Made by a program: the position numbers and the translations under genes. From Rathayibacter sp. Leaf185 (GTDB lineage Bacteria > Actinomycetota > Actinomycetes > Actinomycetales > Microbacteriaceae), in NCBI RefSeq assembly GCF_001423885.1, contig NZ_LMPP01000002.1:566575-630574 (forward strand): DNA of 64,000 nucleotides. The letters are read 5' to 3'. How positions within the stretch are numbered: the stretch's first letter is position 1; each line of letters starts with the position of its first letter. Shown piece by piece: positions 56,487 to 64,000 of this stretch. Below the pieces are notes generated by a model, which saw only the letters and a list, made by a program, of their open reading frames with translations, did not search any database and was not told the origin of the DNA.

Positions 56487-57491
56487 ATGCATCCCGCCCT
56501 CGCCGCGCTCGGCCGCCGTCTCCGGCCTCGCACCCGGCTCGCCGCGCTCGGCCGGAGAGTGCGCCCGCGGACGCGGATCCTCGCTCTGCGGTCCCGTCTG
56601 CTCGAGCGGCGCGCCGCCGCCGTCGCGGCTCGGCCGATCGACCACCCGGGCTCGCTCGCGTTCCGCCGTGAGCTGCTGATGCTCGAGCTCGCGAACCGGT
56701 TCTCGCGCCGAGCCGTGACCGACCCCGACGGCGAGGTCGTCGTCACGATGACGACGCACGGCGAGCGCATCCACCGCGTGCACGTCGCCCTCGAGTCGAT
56801 CGCACGCGGTTCCGCCCGCCCGGCCCGTCTGGTCCTCTGGCTCGACGACCCGGCGCTCGTCGCTGCACTGCCCGTGAGTCTGCGGCGCCTCCGCCGCCGG
56901 GGTCTCGAGATCCGCCTCGTCGAGGGCCACCGCGTGCACACCAAGTACTACCCGCATCTGCTGTCGGGGCGGGCGGGCGAACGCGACCTGGTCACCTCCG
57001 ACGACGACATCGTCTACCCGCGGCACTGGCTCCGCGGACTGCTCGACGCCCGGGCGCGGTACCCGCGCGAGACGGTGCTCTGCTACCGGGCGCACCGGGT
57101 CGCGGTCGTCGACGGGGTCGTCGCGCCGTACACGAGCTGGCGCCCTGTCGCCGACACCCGCGCGCGATTCGACGTCTTCGGCACTTCGGTCTCGGGCCAG
57201 CTCTTCCCGAGCGAGCTGATGGAGGCGGTGGCCGCGCACGGCGACGCGTTCCGCGAGGTCGCCCCCGACGCGGACGACATCTGGCTGCACGTGCGCGCCG
57301 TCGACGCGGGCTATCGGGTCGCGCAGATCCAGCCGGAGGCGGAGCTGTTCCCGTTCGTGCCCCGGACGCAGCAGTCAGGGCTCTACCTCGTCAACTACTG
57401 GGACGGCGGCAACGACCGCCAGGCCGGCGCGACCTACACCCCGGCCGTCACCGAGCGCATCGCCGCCGACGCTCGAGGAGAGATCTCATGA
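56487..57491 (+). CDS. GT-A type glycosyltransferase, putative
   Basis: 334 residues. VVVTMTTHGERIHRVHVALESIARGSARPARLVLWLDDP opens a GT-A-like fold. Asp172-Asp174 in VTSDDDIVYPRHWLRGLLDA form a DxD-type metal site, and APDADDIWLHVRAVDAGYRV holds a candidate base. The first 35 residues contain two copies of LGRRxRPRTR (8-17 and 21-30), a basic repeat that could touch the membrane. It is translationally coupled (ATGA) to a GT4 enzyme. The pair probably builds a cell-surface glycan; donor and acceptor unknown. Confidence 0.75.
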   Translation: MHPALAALGRRLRPRTRLAALGRRVRPRTRILALRSRLLERRAAAVAARPIDHPGSLAFRRELLMLELANRFSRRAVTDPDGEVVVTMTTHGERIHRVHVALESIARGSARPARLVLWLDDPALVAALPVSLRRLRRRGLEIRLVEGHRVHTKYYPHLLSGRAGERDLVTSDDDIVYPRHWLRGLLDARARYPRETVLCYRAHRVAVVDGVVAPYTSWRPVADTRARFDVFGTSVSGQLFPSELMEAVAAHGDAFREVAPDADDIWLHVRAVDAGYRVAQIQPEAELFPFVPRTQQSGLYLVNYWDGGNDRQAGATYTPAVTERIAADARGEIS

Positions 57492-58786
57492 CCGCTCCGA
57501 TGCGACTCCTCTTCCTCAGCAACCTCTACCCGCCCCAGGTCCTGGGTGGCTACGAGATGACCTGCGCCCGCGTGGCCGAGGCGATGGCCGCGCGCGGTCA
57601 CGCCGTGCGGGTCCTGACCACGCCGACGTACCTGCCTCCCGAGGCGTCGCCGGTCGAGGTGCACCGGACGCTGGGGCTGCGCACCTACTTCCCGCTGCCG
57701 CAGACCGGCGGCGAGCTCCTGCAGCTGATGCACCACGAGAGCGCGGTGTCACGGTTCGAGAACACCCGCATCCTGCTCGAGGAGCTGCGGGACTTCGCGC
57801 CGACCCACGTGGTGGCGTTCAACCTGCTGGGCCTCGGCGGGCTCGCCCTGATCGATCTGCTGCGCACGGTCGACGCCGGGTGGATGTGGAACCTGGGCGA
57901 CCGGATCCCGAACGGCCTCGTCGACGGGCTCCCCGAGCGCGTCCTGCAGGTCTACGGAGCCGATGCGCCCGACCACTTCGACCGCGGTGAGATCGTGGCG
58001 GTCAGCCGCTCCCTCGTCGACGCGATCGAGGCGGGCGGGCTCGAGCTGGGAGAGGTCGAGGTGATCGGTCGCGGCGTGACGGTGCCGCCCGACTCCGGTG
58101 AGTCCCGCCGGTACCGCGAGGGCGGGATCACGCGGTTCACCTTCGCGGCGTCGCTCGGCGAGCACAAGGGCGTGGGACTGGTGCTGGAGGCGGCCGCGCT
58201 CCTCTCGGAGGAGACCCGCGACTTCCGTGTCGACCTCTACGGCGACGGCGACGTCGACGGCTACCGCGCGCGGGCCTCGGAGGCGGGGCTCGACGGCCTC
58301 GTCGAGTTCCACGGGGCCACGCCGCGCGAGCAGGTGCTGGCGGCGCACGAGACGGCCGATGCGTTCCTCTTCCCGACCTGGGCGGGGGAGGCGTTCGGAG
58401 TCGCTCCGGTCGAGGCGGCCGCCGCGGGCTGCGTGCCGATCGTGACGGCGTCCAGCGGCGTCGCCGAGTTCCTGATCGACGGGGTCGACTGCCTCAAGAT
58501 CACCCGCTCGACGGCGTCGCTGCTCTCGGCGATGCGCGACGTGGTCTCCGGAGCGGTCGACCTCGAGGGCCTCGGGAGGCGCGGACGGGCCGCCGCGCGT
58601 GGTCCGCTCTCGTTCGAGCACTCCGTCGACCTCCTCGAGCGCTCCCTCGAGCGGAGGAGCCGGCCGGGGCTCGGCGAGCGCACGGCCGACACCGGCATCG
58701 AGGCCGACATCATGGACAAGGACCACCGGGCGATGGATCTGCTCCACCGCCGGTTGTCCGGACGGGACGACGACGATGACCAGTGA
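57488..58786 (+). CDS. glycosyltransferase family 4
   Basis: 432 residues, GT-B fold. The N-terminal domain begins RLLFLSNLYPPQVLGGYEMTCARVAEAM. The C-terminal domain has FAASLGEHKGVGLVLEAA and the sugar-nucleotide site PTWAGEAFGVAPVEAAAAGCVPIVT with the E-x7-E motif. It likely transfers a hexose from a nucleotide sugar at the cytoplasmic face. A charged, His/Asp-rich tail (DHRAMDLLHRRLSGRDDDDDQ) follows the fold. Overlaps the next ORF by 11 bases. Confidence 0.9.
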   Translation: MTAPMRLLFLSNLYPPQVLGGYEMTCARVAEAMAARGHAVRVLTTPTYLPPEASPVEVHRTLGLRTYFPLPQTGGELLQLMHHESAVSRFENTRILLEELRDFAPTHVVAFNLLGLGGLALIDLLRTVDAGWMWNLGDRIPNGLVDGLPERVLQVYGADAPDHFDRGEIVAVSRSLVDAIEAGGLELGEVEVIGRGVTVPPDSGESRRYREGGITRFTFAASLGEHKGVGLVLEAAALLSEETRDFRVDLYGDGDVDGYRARASEAGLDGLVEFHGATPREQVLAAHETADAFLFPTWAGEAFGVAPVEAAAAGCVPIVTASSGVAEFLIDGVDCLKITRSTASLLSAMRDVVSGAVDLEGLGRRGRAAARGPLSFEHSVDLLERSLERRSRPGLGERTADTGIEADIMDKDHRAMDLLHRRLSGRDDDDDQ

Positions 58787-59195
58787 TCACGACTACCTCG
58801 AGGCACCCGGCTCCGTGCCGACCCGCCTCGGCCGGGGCGGTGCGGCACTGCGCGAGGCGGTGCACCGGCTGATCGCGCCGTACTTCGAGCAGGCGCGGCT
58901 GCGCACCGAGGCGGTGCGGGCGGAGACCGCGGCGCTGCGGGGCGAGCTCGCGGCGGTGCGGGAGGAGCTCGCGGCGGTGCGGGAGGAGCTCGACGGCGTC
59001 CGCGCGACGACGGGCGAGCTGCGCGACGCGGTCGCCTCGTGGCGCGAGTCGACGGAGGAGGCGCTCGGCGCCACTCCGCCCCTCTTCGCCGCGGCCGACG
59101 AGCGTGCCGAGCTGATGGAGGAGCGCCTCCGCGGGGCCGAGCTCGAGCTGCGCGCGGTCACCCGCCGGCTCGCGGAGGCCGTCGACCCCGCCTGA
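58776..59195 (+). CDS. coiled-coil protein, hypothetical
   Basis: 139 residues with no family I recognise. Heptads run from about 35 to 85 (AETAALRGELAAVREELAAVREELDGVRATTGELRDAV), with a second helical stretch near the C-terminus (AELMEERLRGAELELRAVTRRLAEAV). The DNA holds an exact 21-base tandem duplication (58950-58970 and 58971-58991) adding one heptad, AAVREEL. Overlapping start with the GT4 gene suggests the product works with the glycosyltransferases, perhaps as a scaffold or length ruler (speculative). Confidence 0.65.
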   Translation: MTSDHDYLEAPGSVPTRLGRGGAALREAVHRLIAPYFEQARLRTEAVRAETAALRGELAAVREELAAVREELDGVRATTGELRDAVASWRESTEEALGATPPLFAAADERAELMEERLRGAELELRAVTRRLAEAVDPA

Positions 59196-59202
59196 CAACG
59201 CC

Positions 59203-60801
59203 TCAGGCGGGCACGGCCGACCGGGCCAGCAGCTCCGAGATGCGGCCGGTGCAGCCCCCGCAGCCGGTGCCGGCGCGGGTCGCGGCACCCACGCACGCGA
59301 CCGTCTCGGCGCCGTCGGCTATCGAGGCGGTGATGGCGGCGGAGGAGACGCCGTTGCACCAGCAGACGGTGGCGTCGGGGGCGAGCGGATCGCCGGTGGG
59401 CGCGGCTCCGGCGTCGGGTGCGTCGAGACGCAGCAGGCTCGAGCGATCGGCCGGCAGCTCGGACCCGCGCTCGAACAGGAGCGTCAGCTCGGCTCCGGCG
59501 CGGGGCAGGCCGACCGAGACGAAGCCGCTCAGCACGCCGCCGACGGTGACGAGCTTGGCGTAGCTTCCGCGCGCGGGGTCGGCCCAGACGGTCACCTCGG
59601 CGTGCTCGGCACAGCCGGAGGAGTGCGGGACCGCATCCCACGGCTCGGCCGAGGCGTCGCCCCCCGCGACCAGGTCGACGCCCTCGGCCTTCAGCATCAC
59701 GACGGCCCGGCGCTGCTCGGGCACGCGGTCGTCCGCGGCGCGGCCCTCCGCCTCCGCCCGGAGTCGCGCGGCCAGGCGGTCGGCCTGCTGCCAGCCCGGG
59801 CCGATCAGGCCGCTGGGGCCGCCGGGCACACGGCCGTCGGGGAGGGCCGAGCCGCGCGGAGCGACGTGAGCGCAATCTCCGATCGCGAAGACGTCGGGGT
59901 CGCTCCAGCTGCGCTGGTGCTCGTCGACGAGGATCCCGGTCGACACCGCGAGGTCGGCGCTCGCCGCGAGCTCGATCCGGGCGCCGACCCCGCACGAGAG
60001 CACCAGCAGATCACCCTCGATCTGCTTGCCGTCGGCGCAGACCAGCGCCTGGAAGTGCGCGCGTCCGAGCTCGTCGTGGGCCAGCAGGATGCTCTCGGAG
60101 CGGGCGTGCGACACCATGTCGACGCCGGCGGCGCGCGCGGCCGCGGCGAGCATCCGCCCGCCCCCGTGATCGAGGTTGCGCCCCATCGGGATGTCGCCGT
60201 GATAGACGACGACCACGTCGGCGCCCTGCTCGGCGGCGGCGAGCGCGAACTCGATGCCGAGCACGCCCGCGCCGAGCACGACGATGCGCGACCCCGAGCG
60301 CACGGCGTCGCGGACGACGTGCGCGTCGTCGAGCTCGCGGAGGGCGACGACGCGCTCGGGCAGCGCGCGTTCGCCGCGGTCGAGGACCTCGGGGGAGGCG
60401 GAGCGCGCGCGACGATCGCGCCGCGCCCGCTCCATCCCGGCCAGGGTGGGCACGTTGGCGCGGGCGCCGGTCGCGAAGACGAGCCGGTCGTAGGCGAGGC
60501 GCTCGTCGTCGTGCAGCCGCACGCTGCGGCGCGCGCGGTCGAGCCCGACGGCGGCCGTGCCGAGTCGGAAGACGACGCCCGCCTCCTCCGCCGCGACCCG
60601 GTCGCCGAGGTCGAGGCGCTCGCGGGAGGCGCGGCCGACGGCGTACTCGGCGAGCAGCACCCGGTTGTAGGCGTCGTCGCGCTCGGCACCGACGACGGTC
60701 AGTGCGACGGAGCCCGAGCGGACGGCAGGCAGCAGCTCCTCGACGAGACGCGCGCCCACCGGTCCGTAGCCGAGGAGGACGATCCGGAGCGGCTCAGGCA
60801 T
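59203..60801 (-). CDS. NAD(P)/FAD oxidoreductase with C-terminal BFD-type [2Fe-2S] domain (nitrate reductase electron-transfer subunit)
   Basis: 532 residues. FAD-binding IVLLGYGPVGARLVEELLP at the N-terminus, NAD-binding VVLGAGVLGIEFALAAAEQGADVVVVY near 180-205, and FAIGDCAHV for the flavin tail. A C-terminal BFD-like domain has CWCNGVS and GTGCGGC as four Cys ligands. It matches the flavin/NAD front half of NirB-like proteins but lacks the siroheme nitrite reductase half, so it most likely feeds electrons from NAD(P)H to the adjacent molybdoenzyme. Starts 8 bases inside the upstream gene's end. Confidence 0.85.
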   Translation of the reverse strand: MPEPLRIVLLGYGPVGARLVEELLPAVRSGSVALTVVGAERDDAYNRVLLAEYAVGRASRERLDLGDRVAAEEAGVVFRLGTAAVGLDRARRSVRLHDDERLAYDRLVFATGARANVPTLAGMERARRDRRARSASPEVLDRGERALPERVVALRELDDAHVVRDAVRSGSRIVVLGAGVLGIEFALAAAEQGADVVVVYHGDIPMGRNLDHGGGRMLAAAARAAGVDMVSHARSESILLAHDELGRAHFQALVCADGKQIEGDLLVLSCGVGARIELAASADLAVSTGILVDEHQRSWSDPDVFAIGDCAHVAPRGSALPDGRVPGGPSGLIGPGWQQADRLAARLRAEAEGRAADDRVPEQRRAVVMLKAEGVDLVAGGDASAEPWDAVPHSSGCAEHAEVTVWADPARGSYAKLVTVGGVLSGFVSVGLPRAGAELTLLFERGSELPADRSSLLRLDAPDAGAAPTGDPLAPDATVCWCNGVSSAAITASIADGAETVACVGAATRAGTGCGGCTGRISELLARSAVPA

Positions 60802-62884
60802 CAGTGGTCTCCTCCGCGCGGACCCAGACGCGCGTGCGCTTGAACTCGGGCATCGAGGAGATCGGATCCACGACCGCCTCGGTCAGCAGGTTGGCGCACT
60901 GCTCGCCCGCGTAGTGGAACGGCAGGAACACCGTGTCGTGGCGGATGTCGGCCGTCACCGCGGCCCGCGCCCGCACGACTCCGCGGCCGTTGCCGACGGC
61001 GACGCGCGAGCCGTCGGCCACGCCGAGACGCGAGGCGGTCGCGGGGTGGATCTCGAGGCGGGCCTCGGGTCGCGCGGCGTCGAGCTCGGCGACGCGGCGG
61101 GTCTGCGTGCCCGACTGGTACTGCTGCAGGTAGCGGCCGGTGATCAGCGTCAGCTCGTCGCCGCGATCGGTCACCGGGGCGGTGCGCGGAGTCACGGCCA
61201 CCAGCCGCGCCCGGCCGTCCGGGTGCCCGAAGCGCTCGCCGAAGAGCCGCGGAGTGCCGGTGCTTCCCGCCGGATACGGCCAGTAGGCCGCGACTCCGGT
61301 GTCGAGCAGCGCGTGCGAGAGGCCGGAGTAGTCGGCCGTACCGCCCTCGGAGGCGCGGGCGAGCTCGTCGAACACCTCGGCGGGGTCCGTCGACCAGACG
61401 CCCGGCGCCTCGAGGCGCCGGGCCAGCTCGCTCAGGATCCACAGCTCGCTGCGGACGCCGGCGGGCGGCTCGAGAGCCTTCCGCCGGCGCAGCACGCGCC
61501 CCTCGAGCGAGGTCATCGTCCCCTCCTCCTCCGCCCACTGCGGCACCGGCAGCACGATGTCGGCCAGTGCCGCCGTCTCCGAGAGGAAGAAGTCGCACAC
61601 GACGAGCGTGTCGAGCGATCGGAGCCCCGCGCGCACCGCGTCGACGTCGGGCGCCGAGACCACCACGTTCGAGCCGTGCACGAGCAGGCAGCGCACCGAG
61701 CGGCCGAGCTCGGCGAGCAGCGCGACGGCGGGCAGCCCCGCGCCCGGGATCACGGCGGGATCGACGCCCCAGACCTCCGCGACGTGGCGACGCGCCTCCG
61801 GATCGCGGATCGAGCGGTAGCCCGGCAGCTGGTCGGCCTTCTGCCCGTGCTCGCGCCCGCCCTGCCCGTTGCCCTGGCCGGTGAGGGTTCCGTAGCCGGA
61901 TCCCGGTCGGCCCACGAGGCCCAGGATCAGGGCGAGATCGATCGCGGCCGTCGCCGTGTCGGTGCCGTCGACGTGCTGCTCGACGCCGCGGCCGGTGAGC
62001 ACGTACGAGCGCCCCTCGGCCAGTCGCCGCGCGGTGCGCCGCAGCAGCTCGGCAGGCACTCCGGTGACGGAGGAGGTGCGCTCGGGCCACCACGACGAGA
62101 CGCTGCGCCGCACCGCGTCGAACCCGGTCGTTCGCTCGGCGAGGTAGGCGGTGTCGGCGAGGCCCTCGGCGAGCACCAGGTGCGTGAGCCCCAGCAGCAG
62201 CGCGAGGTCGGTGCCGGGGGCGGGCTGCAGGTGAGTGCCGGCGCCGTCCTCTGCGAGCCGGGCGGTCGCGGAGCGGCGCGGGTCGACGACCACGAGACCG
62301 CCGCGAGAGCGCGCGCCGGCGAGGTGCGCCAGGAACGGCGGCATGGTCGCGGCGACGTTCGAGCCGAGCAGGAGGATCGTGTCGGCCTCGTCGAGGTCGG
62401 TGACCGGGAACGGCAGGCCGCGGTCGACTCCGAAGGCGCGGTTGCCGGCAGCGGCGGCCGACGACATGCAGAACCGGCCGTTGTAGTCGATCCGCGAGGT
62501 GCCGAGCGCGATCCGAGCGAACTTGCCCAGCTGGTAGGCCTTCTCGTTGGTCAGACCGCCGCCACCGAACACCGCGACCGCGTCGGCGCCGTGCCGCTCG
62601 CGGGTACCGAGGACCGCCTCCGCGACCGCGTCGAGCGCCGCCGCCCACGACACCTCGACGAACCCGCCGTCGGCTCCGCGCATCAGCGGCGCGCGGAGCC
62701 GCTGACCACTGGCGAGCAGCTCGGCGGCGGTCCAGCCCTTGGTGCAGAGCCCGCCCCGGTTGGTCGGGAACTCCCGGCCCGCGATGCTCACCGGAGTCGC
62801 GCCGTCGGTCGGCGTCAGCGTCATCGCGCACTGCAGGGCGCAGTACGGGCAGTGGGAATCGGTCGGGGCGGGCGCATTCACCAT
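60794..62884 (-). CDS. molybdopterin oxidoreductase, assimilatory nitrate reductase catalytic subunit
   Basis: 696 residues. N-terminal [4Fe-4S] site CPYCALQCAM...GGLCTKGW, then the MGD domains (VFGGGGLTNEKAYQLGKFARIALGTSRIDYNGRFCMSSAAAAGN, with the Cys in RFCMSS as probable molybdenum ligand). The C-terminal barrel has LITGRYLQQYQSGTQTRRV and a late FLPFHYAGEQCANLLT. It reduces nitrate to nitrite in the cytosol. ATG 62884 lies 2 bases after the narK stop. Order narK - reductase - electron carrier forms a compact assimilation operon. Confidence 0.92.
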   Translation of the reverse strand: MVNAPAPTDSHCPYCALQCAMTLTPTDGATPVSIAGREFPTNRGGLCTKGWTAAELLASGQRLRAPLMRGADGGFVEVSWAAALDAVAEAVLGTRERHGADAVAVFGGGGLTNEKAYQLGKFARIALGTSRIDYNGRFCMSSAAAAGNRAFGVDRGLPFPVTDLDEADTILLLGSNVAATMPPFLAHLAGARSRGGLVVVDPRRSATARLAEDGAGTHLQPAPGTDLALLLGLTHLVLAEGLADTAYLAERTTGFDAVRRSVSSWWPERTSSVTGVPAELLRRTARRLAEGRSYVLTGRGVEQHVDGTDTATAAIDLALILGLVGRPGSGYGTLTGQGNGQGGREHGQKADQLPGYRSIRDPEARRHVAEVWGVDPAVIPGAGLPAVALLAELGRSVRCLLVHGSNVVVSAPDVDAVRAGLRSLDTLVVCDFFLSETAALADIVLPVPQWAEEEGTMTSLEGRVLRRRKALEPPAGVRSELWILSELARRLEAPGVWSTDPAEVFDELARASEGGTADYSGLSHALLDTGVAAYWPYPAGSTGTPRLFGERFGHPDGRARLVAVTPRTAPVTDRGDELTLITGRYLQQYQSGTQTRRVAELDAARPEARLEIHPATASRLGVADGSRVAVGNGRGVVRARAAVTADIRHDTVFLPFHYAGEQCANLLTEAVVDPISSMPEFKRTRVWVRAEETTDA

Positions 62885-62886
62885 CG

Positions 62887-64000
62887 TCAGATCCGGGTCC
62901 CCGTCTTCGCGGCCAGGCGGAGGTAGACGCCCGCCGTGATGGCGAGCATCACCGTGTAGGCGCCGACGAACCAGCCCAGGGCCGTCGTGTAGTCGCCGAA
63001 GGTCGTCTTCGAGTAGCCGAGCAGCTGAGGGATCACGAAGCCGCCGTAGGCGCCGATCGCCGAGATGAGACCGAGAGCCGCGGCGGAGGTGCGCTGGGCG
63101 CCGACGCCGTCGCCGCCCTTCTCGCGGGCACGGAGGGCGAACACCGTGGGGATCATCCGGTAGGTCGCGCCGTTGCCGATGCCGGCCGCGGCGAAGAGCA
63201 CGAGGAAGCCGAGCAGGAACAGCCAGAAGCTCGCCATCGGCAGCGTCGCGATCACGCCGAGGATGCCGGCGCCCATGGCGATGAACGCCGCGATGGTCAC
63301 GGGGGCACCACCGAAGCGATCGGCGAGCCGGCCGCCGTAGGGCCGGGCGAGCGATCCGACGAGCGCACCGAGGAACGCCAGGGTCAGGGTCGCCGAGCCG
63401 ACCGCGAAGCTCGAGTACTCGGGGAAGATGTCGGCGATGAGTTTCGGGAACACGCCCGCGAAGCCGATGAACGAGCCGAACGTGCCGATGTAGAGCACGG
63501 CGAGCAGCCACAGGTGCGGTTCGCGCAGTGCGGCGAGGGAGGCGGCGACGTCGGCCTTCGCGGCCGAGAGGTTGTCCATCCGCTTATATGCGCCGATCAT
63601 CGCGACGACGATCAGCGGCACCCAGATCCAGCCCGCGAGCGGCAGGTTGAGCGTCGCGGCGGCACCGAGGGTGATCGCGATCGGCACGATCAGCTGTGCG
63701 ACGGAGGCGCCCAGGTTGCCGCCGGCGGCGTTGAGCCCCAGCGCGTAGCCCTTCTGGGCATGAGGGTAGAAGAAGGTGATGTTCGCCATCGAACTGGCGA
63801 AGTTGCCGCCGCCGAAGCCCGCGAGCGCCGCGACGGCGAGCATCACGCCGAACGGCGTCCCGGGGTCGCCGACCGCGAGCGCGAGGCCGATGCTCGGGAT
63901 GAGCAGGAGGCCCGCCGACACGATCGTCCAGTTGCGCCCGCCGAAGCGGGGAACCATGAACGTGTAGGGGATCCGGAGCGTCGCGCCGACCAGGCTCGGC
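62887..64000 (-). CDS. narK: nitrate/nitrite MFS transporter, N-terminus outside window
   Basis: The last 370 residues are present; the frame stays open to the window end (PSLVGATLRIPYTFMVPRFGGRNWT), so the start lies beyond 64000. The nitrate-signature stretch GFGGGNFASSMANITFFYPHAQKGYALGLNAAGGNLGAS has the Gly-rich helix that lines the pore in NarK/NasA proteins. A second Gly-rich signature is GFLVLFAAAGIGNGATYRMIPTVF. It imports nitrate (or exchanges it with nitrite) for the reductase encoded just downstream. Confidence 0.93.
   Translation of the reverse strand, partial: PSLVGATLRIPYTFMVPRFGGRNWTIVSAGLLLIPSIGLALAVGDPGTPFGVMLAVAALAGFGGGNFASSMANITFFYPHAQKGYALGLNAAGGNLGASVAQLIVPIAITLGAAATLNLPLAGWIWVPLIVVAMIGAYKRMDNLSAAKADVAASLAALREPHLWLLAVLYIGTFGSFIGFAGVFPKLIADIFPEYSSFAVGSATLTLAFLGALVGSLARPYGGRLADRFGGAPVTIAAFIAMGAGILGVIATLPMASFWLFLLGFLVLFAAAGIGNGATYRMIPTVFALRAREKGGDGVGAQRTSAAALGLISAIGAYGGFVIPQLLGYSKTTFGDYTTALGWFVGAYTVMLAITAGVYLRLAAKTGTRI

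Noticed and set aside
58599-58775. Longer start for the coiled-coil protein inside the GT4 gene
   Set aside because: The added stretch is Ser/Arg-rich and merely reads the GT4 tail in another frame; ATG 58776 gives a sensible small protein.
1-64000. rRNA or tRNA genes, prophage, or plasmid functions
   Set aside because: No tRNA-like cloverleaf with CCA-adjacent sequence, no rRNA-like conserved blocks, no integrase, phage structural or replication gene was recognised on either strand.

Overview
The window is about 70% GC, densely coded on both strands, with many 4-base start/stop overlaps and GTG starts. It carries rplJ-rplL, several LacI and MarR regulators, a BMP-type nucleoside ABC importer, an AglEFG-like sugar importer and a DUF222/HNH protein. 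This points to a high-GC actinobacterium, most likely Microbacteriaceae (Rathayibacter/Clavibacter/Curtobacterium-like). That placement is inferred from gene content and style, not from a search. I saw no rRNA, tRNA, CRISPR array, transposase or phage gene; the window looks like a chromosome core with accessory catabolic islands.

Layout. 1-5.7 kb: end of a sugar oxidoreductase, a dienelactone hydrolase, a MacB-like ABC pair, an alpha/beta hydrolase and an MFS carrier, divergent from a GAF/PucR-type regulator (5.9-7.6 kb). 7.8-11.6 kb: an APC permease and an OmpR-type two-component system, followed by an unusual 8-copy repeat patch. 11.9-15.3 kb: Gfo/Idh/MocA oxidoreductase, GntP permease, creatininase-like protein. 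15.3-22.9 kb: a LacI regulator facing a five-gene nucleoside-type ABC importer/amidohydrolase operon. 22.9-27.6 kb: small membrane protein, DUF222/HNH protein, lipoprotein, DUF1905 protein, and a MarR/quinone-reductase divergent pair. 27.6-32.8 kb: adenosine deaminase, two ADP-ribosylglycohydrolase-family proteins and two nucleoside hydrolases, with the same LacI-type operator word as the importer. 32.9-36.5 kb: HAD protein, epimerase, aldo/keto reductase and small stress proteins. 36.6-39.7 kb: a tightly coupled acyl-CoA-dehydrogenase/PIG-L deacetylase/methyltransferase/glycosyltransferase operon. 39.8-42.1 kb: MarR, rplJ-rplL with an attenuator-like leader, MarR. 42.1-47.5 kb: LacI-GNAT pair divergent from an AglEFG-like importer. 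47.6-53 kb: ABC exporter, excalibur protein, DUF305/DUF3105 pair, Nramp transporter. 53-59.2 kb: cbs-metB, a cyclase, and a glycosyltransferase/coiled-coil operon. 59.2-64 kb: an assimilatory nitrate operon running off the end.

How the genes work together. The clearest integrated system is a putative nucleoside-salvage regulon. The importer operon (16.6-22.9 kb) brings nucleosides in. The deaminase, nucleoside hydrolases and ARH-family proteins (27.6-32.8 kb) would break them down. Closely related palindromes built around CAAA..CG..TTTG lie at both loci, beside the LacI gene at 15.3 kb. The second ARH paralogue has lost the C-terminal metal-site motif, so it may have a new role.

Two architectural themes cut across the window. 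First, at least fifteen genes carry a TANNNT-like -10 box ending only 6-8 bases before the start codon, which is the signature of leaderless transcription. Second, several intergenic regions contain distinct short palindromes or repeat clusters. One hairpin element, with its loop conserved, occurs twice (14.5 and 32.8 kb) just upstream of such a -10 box.
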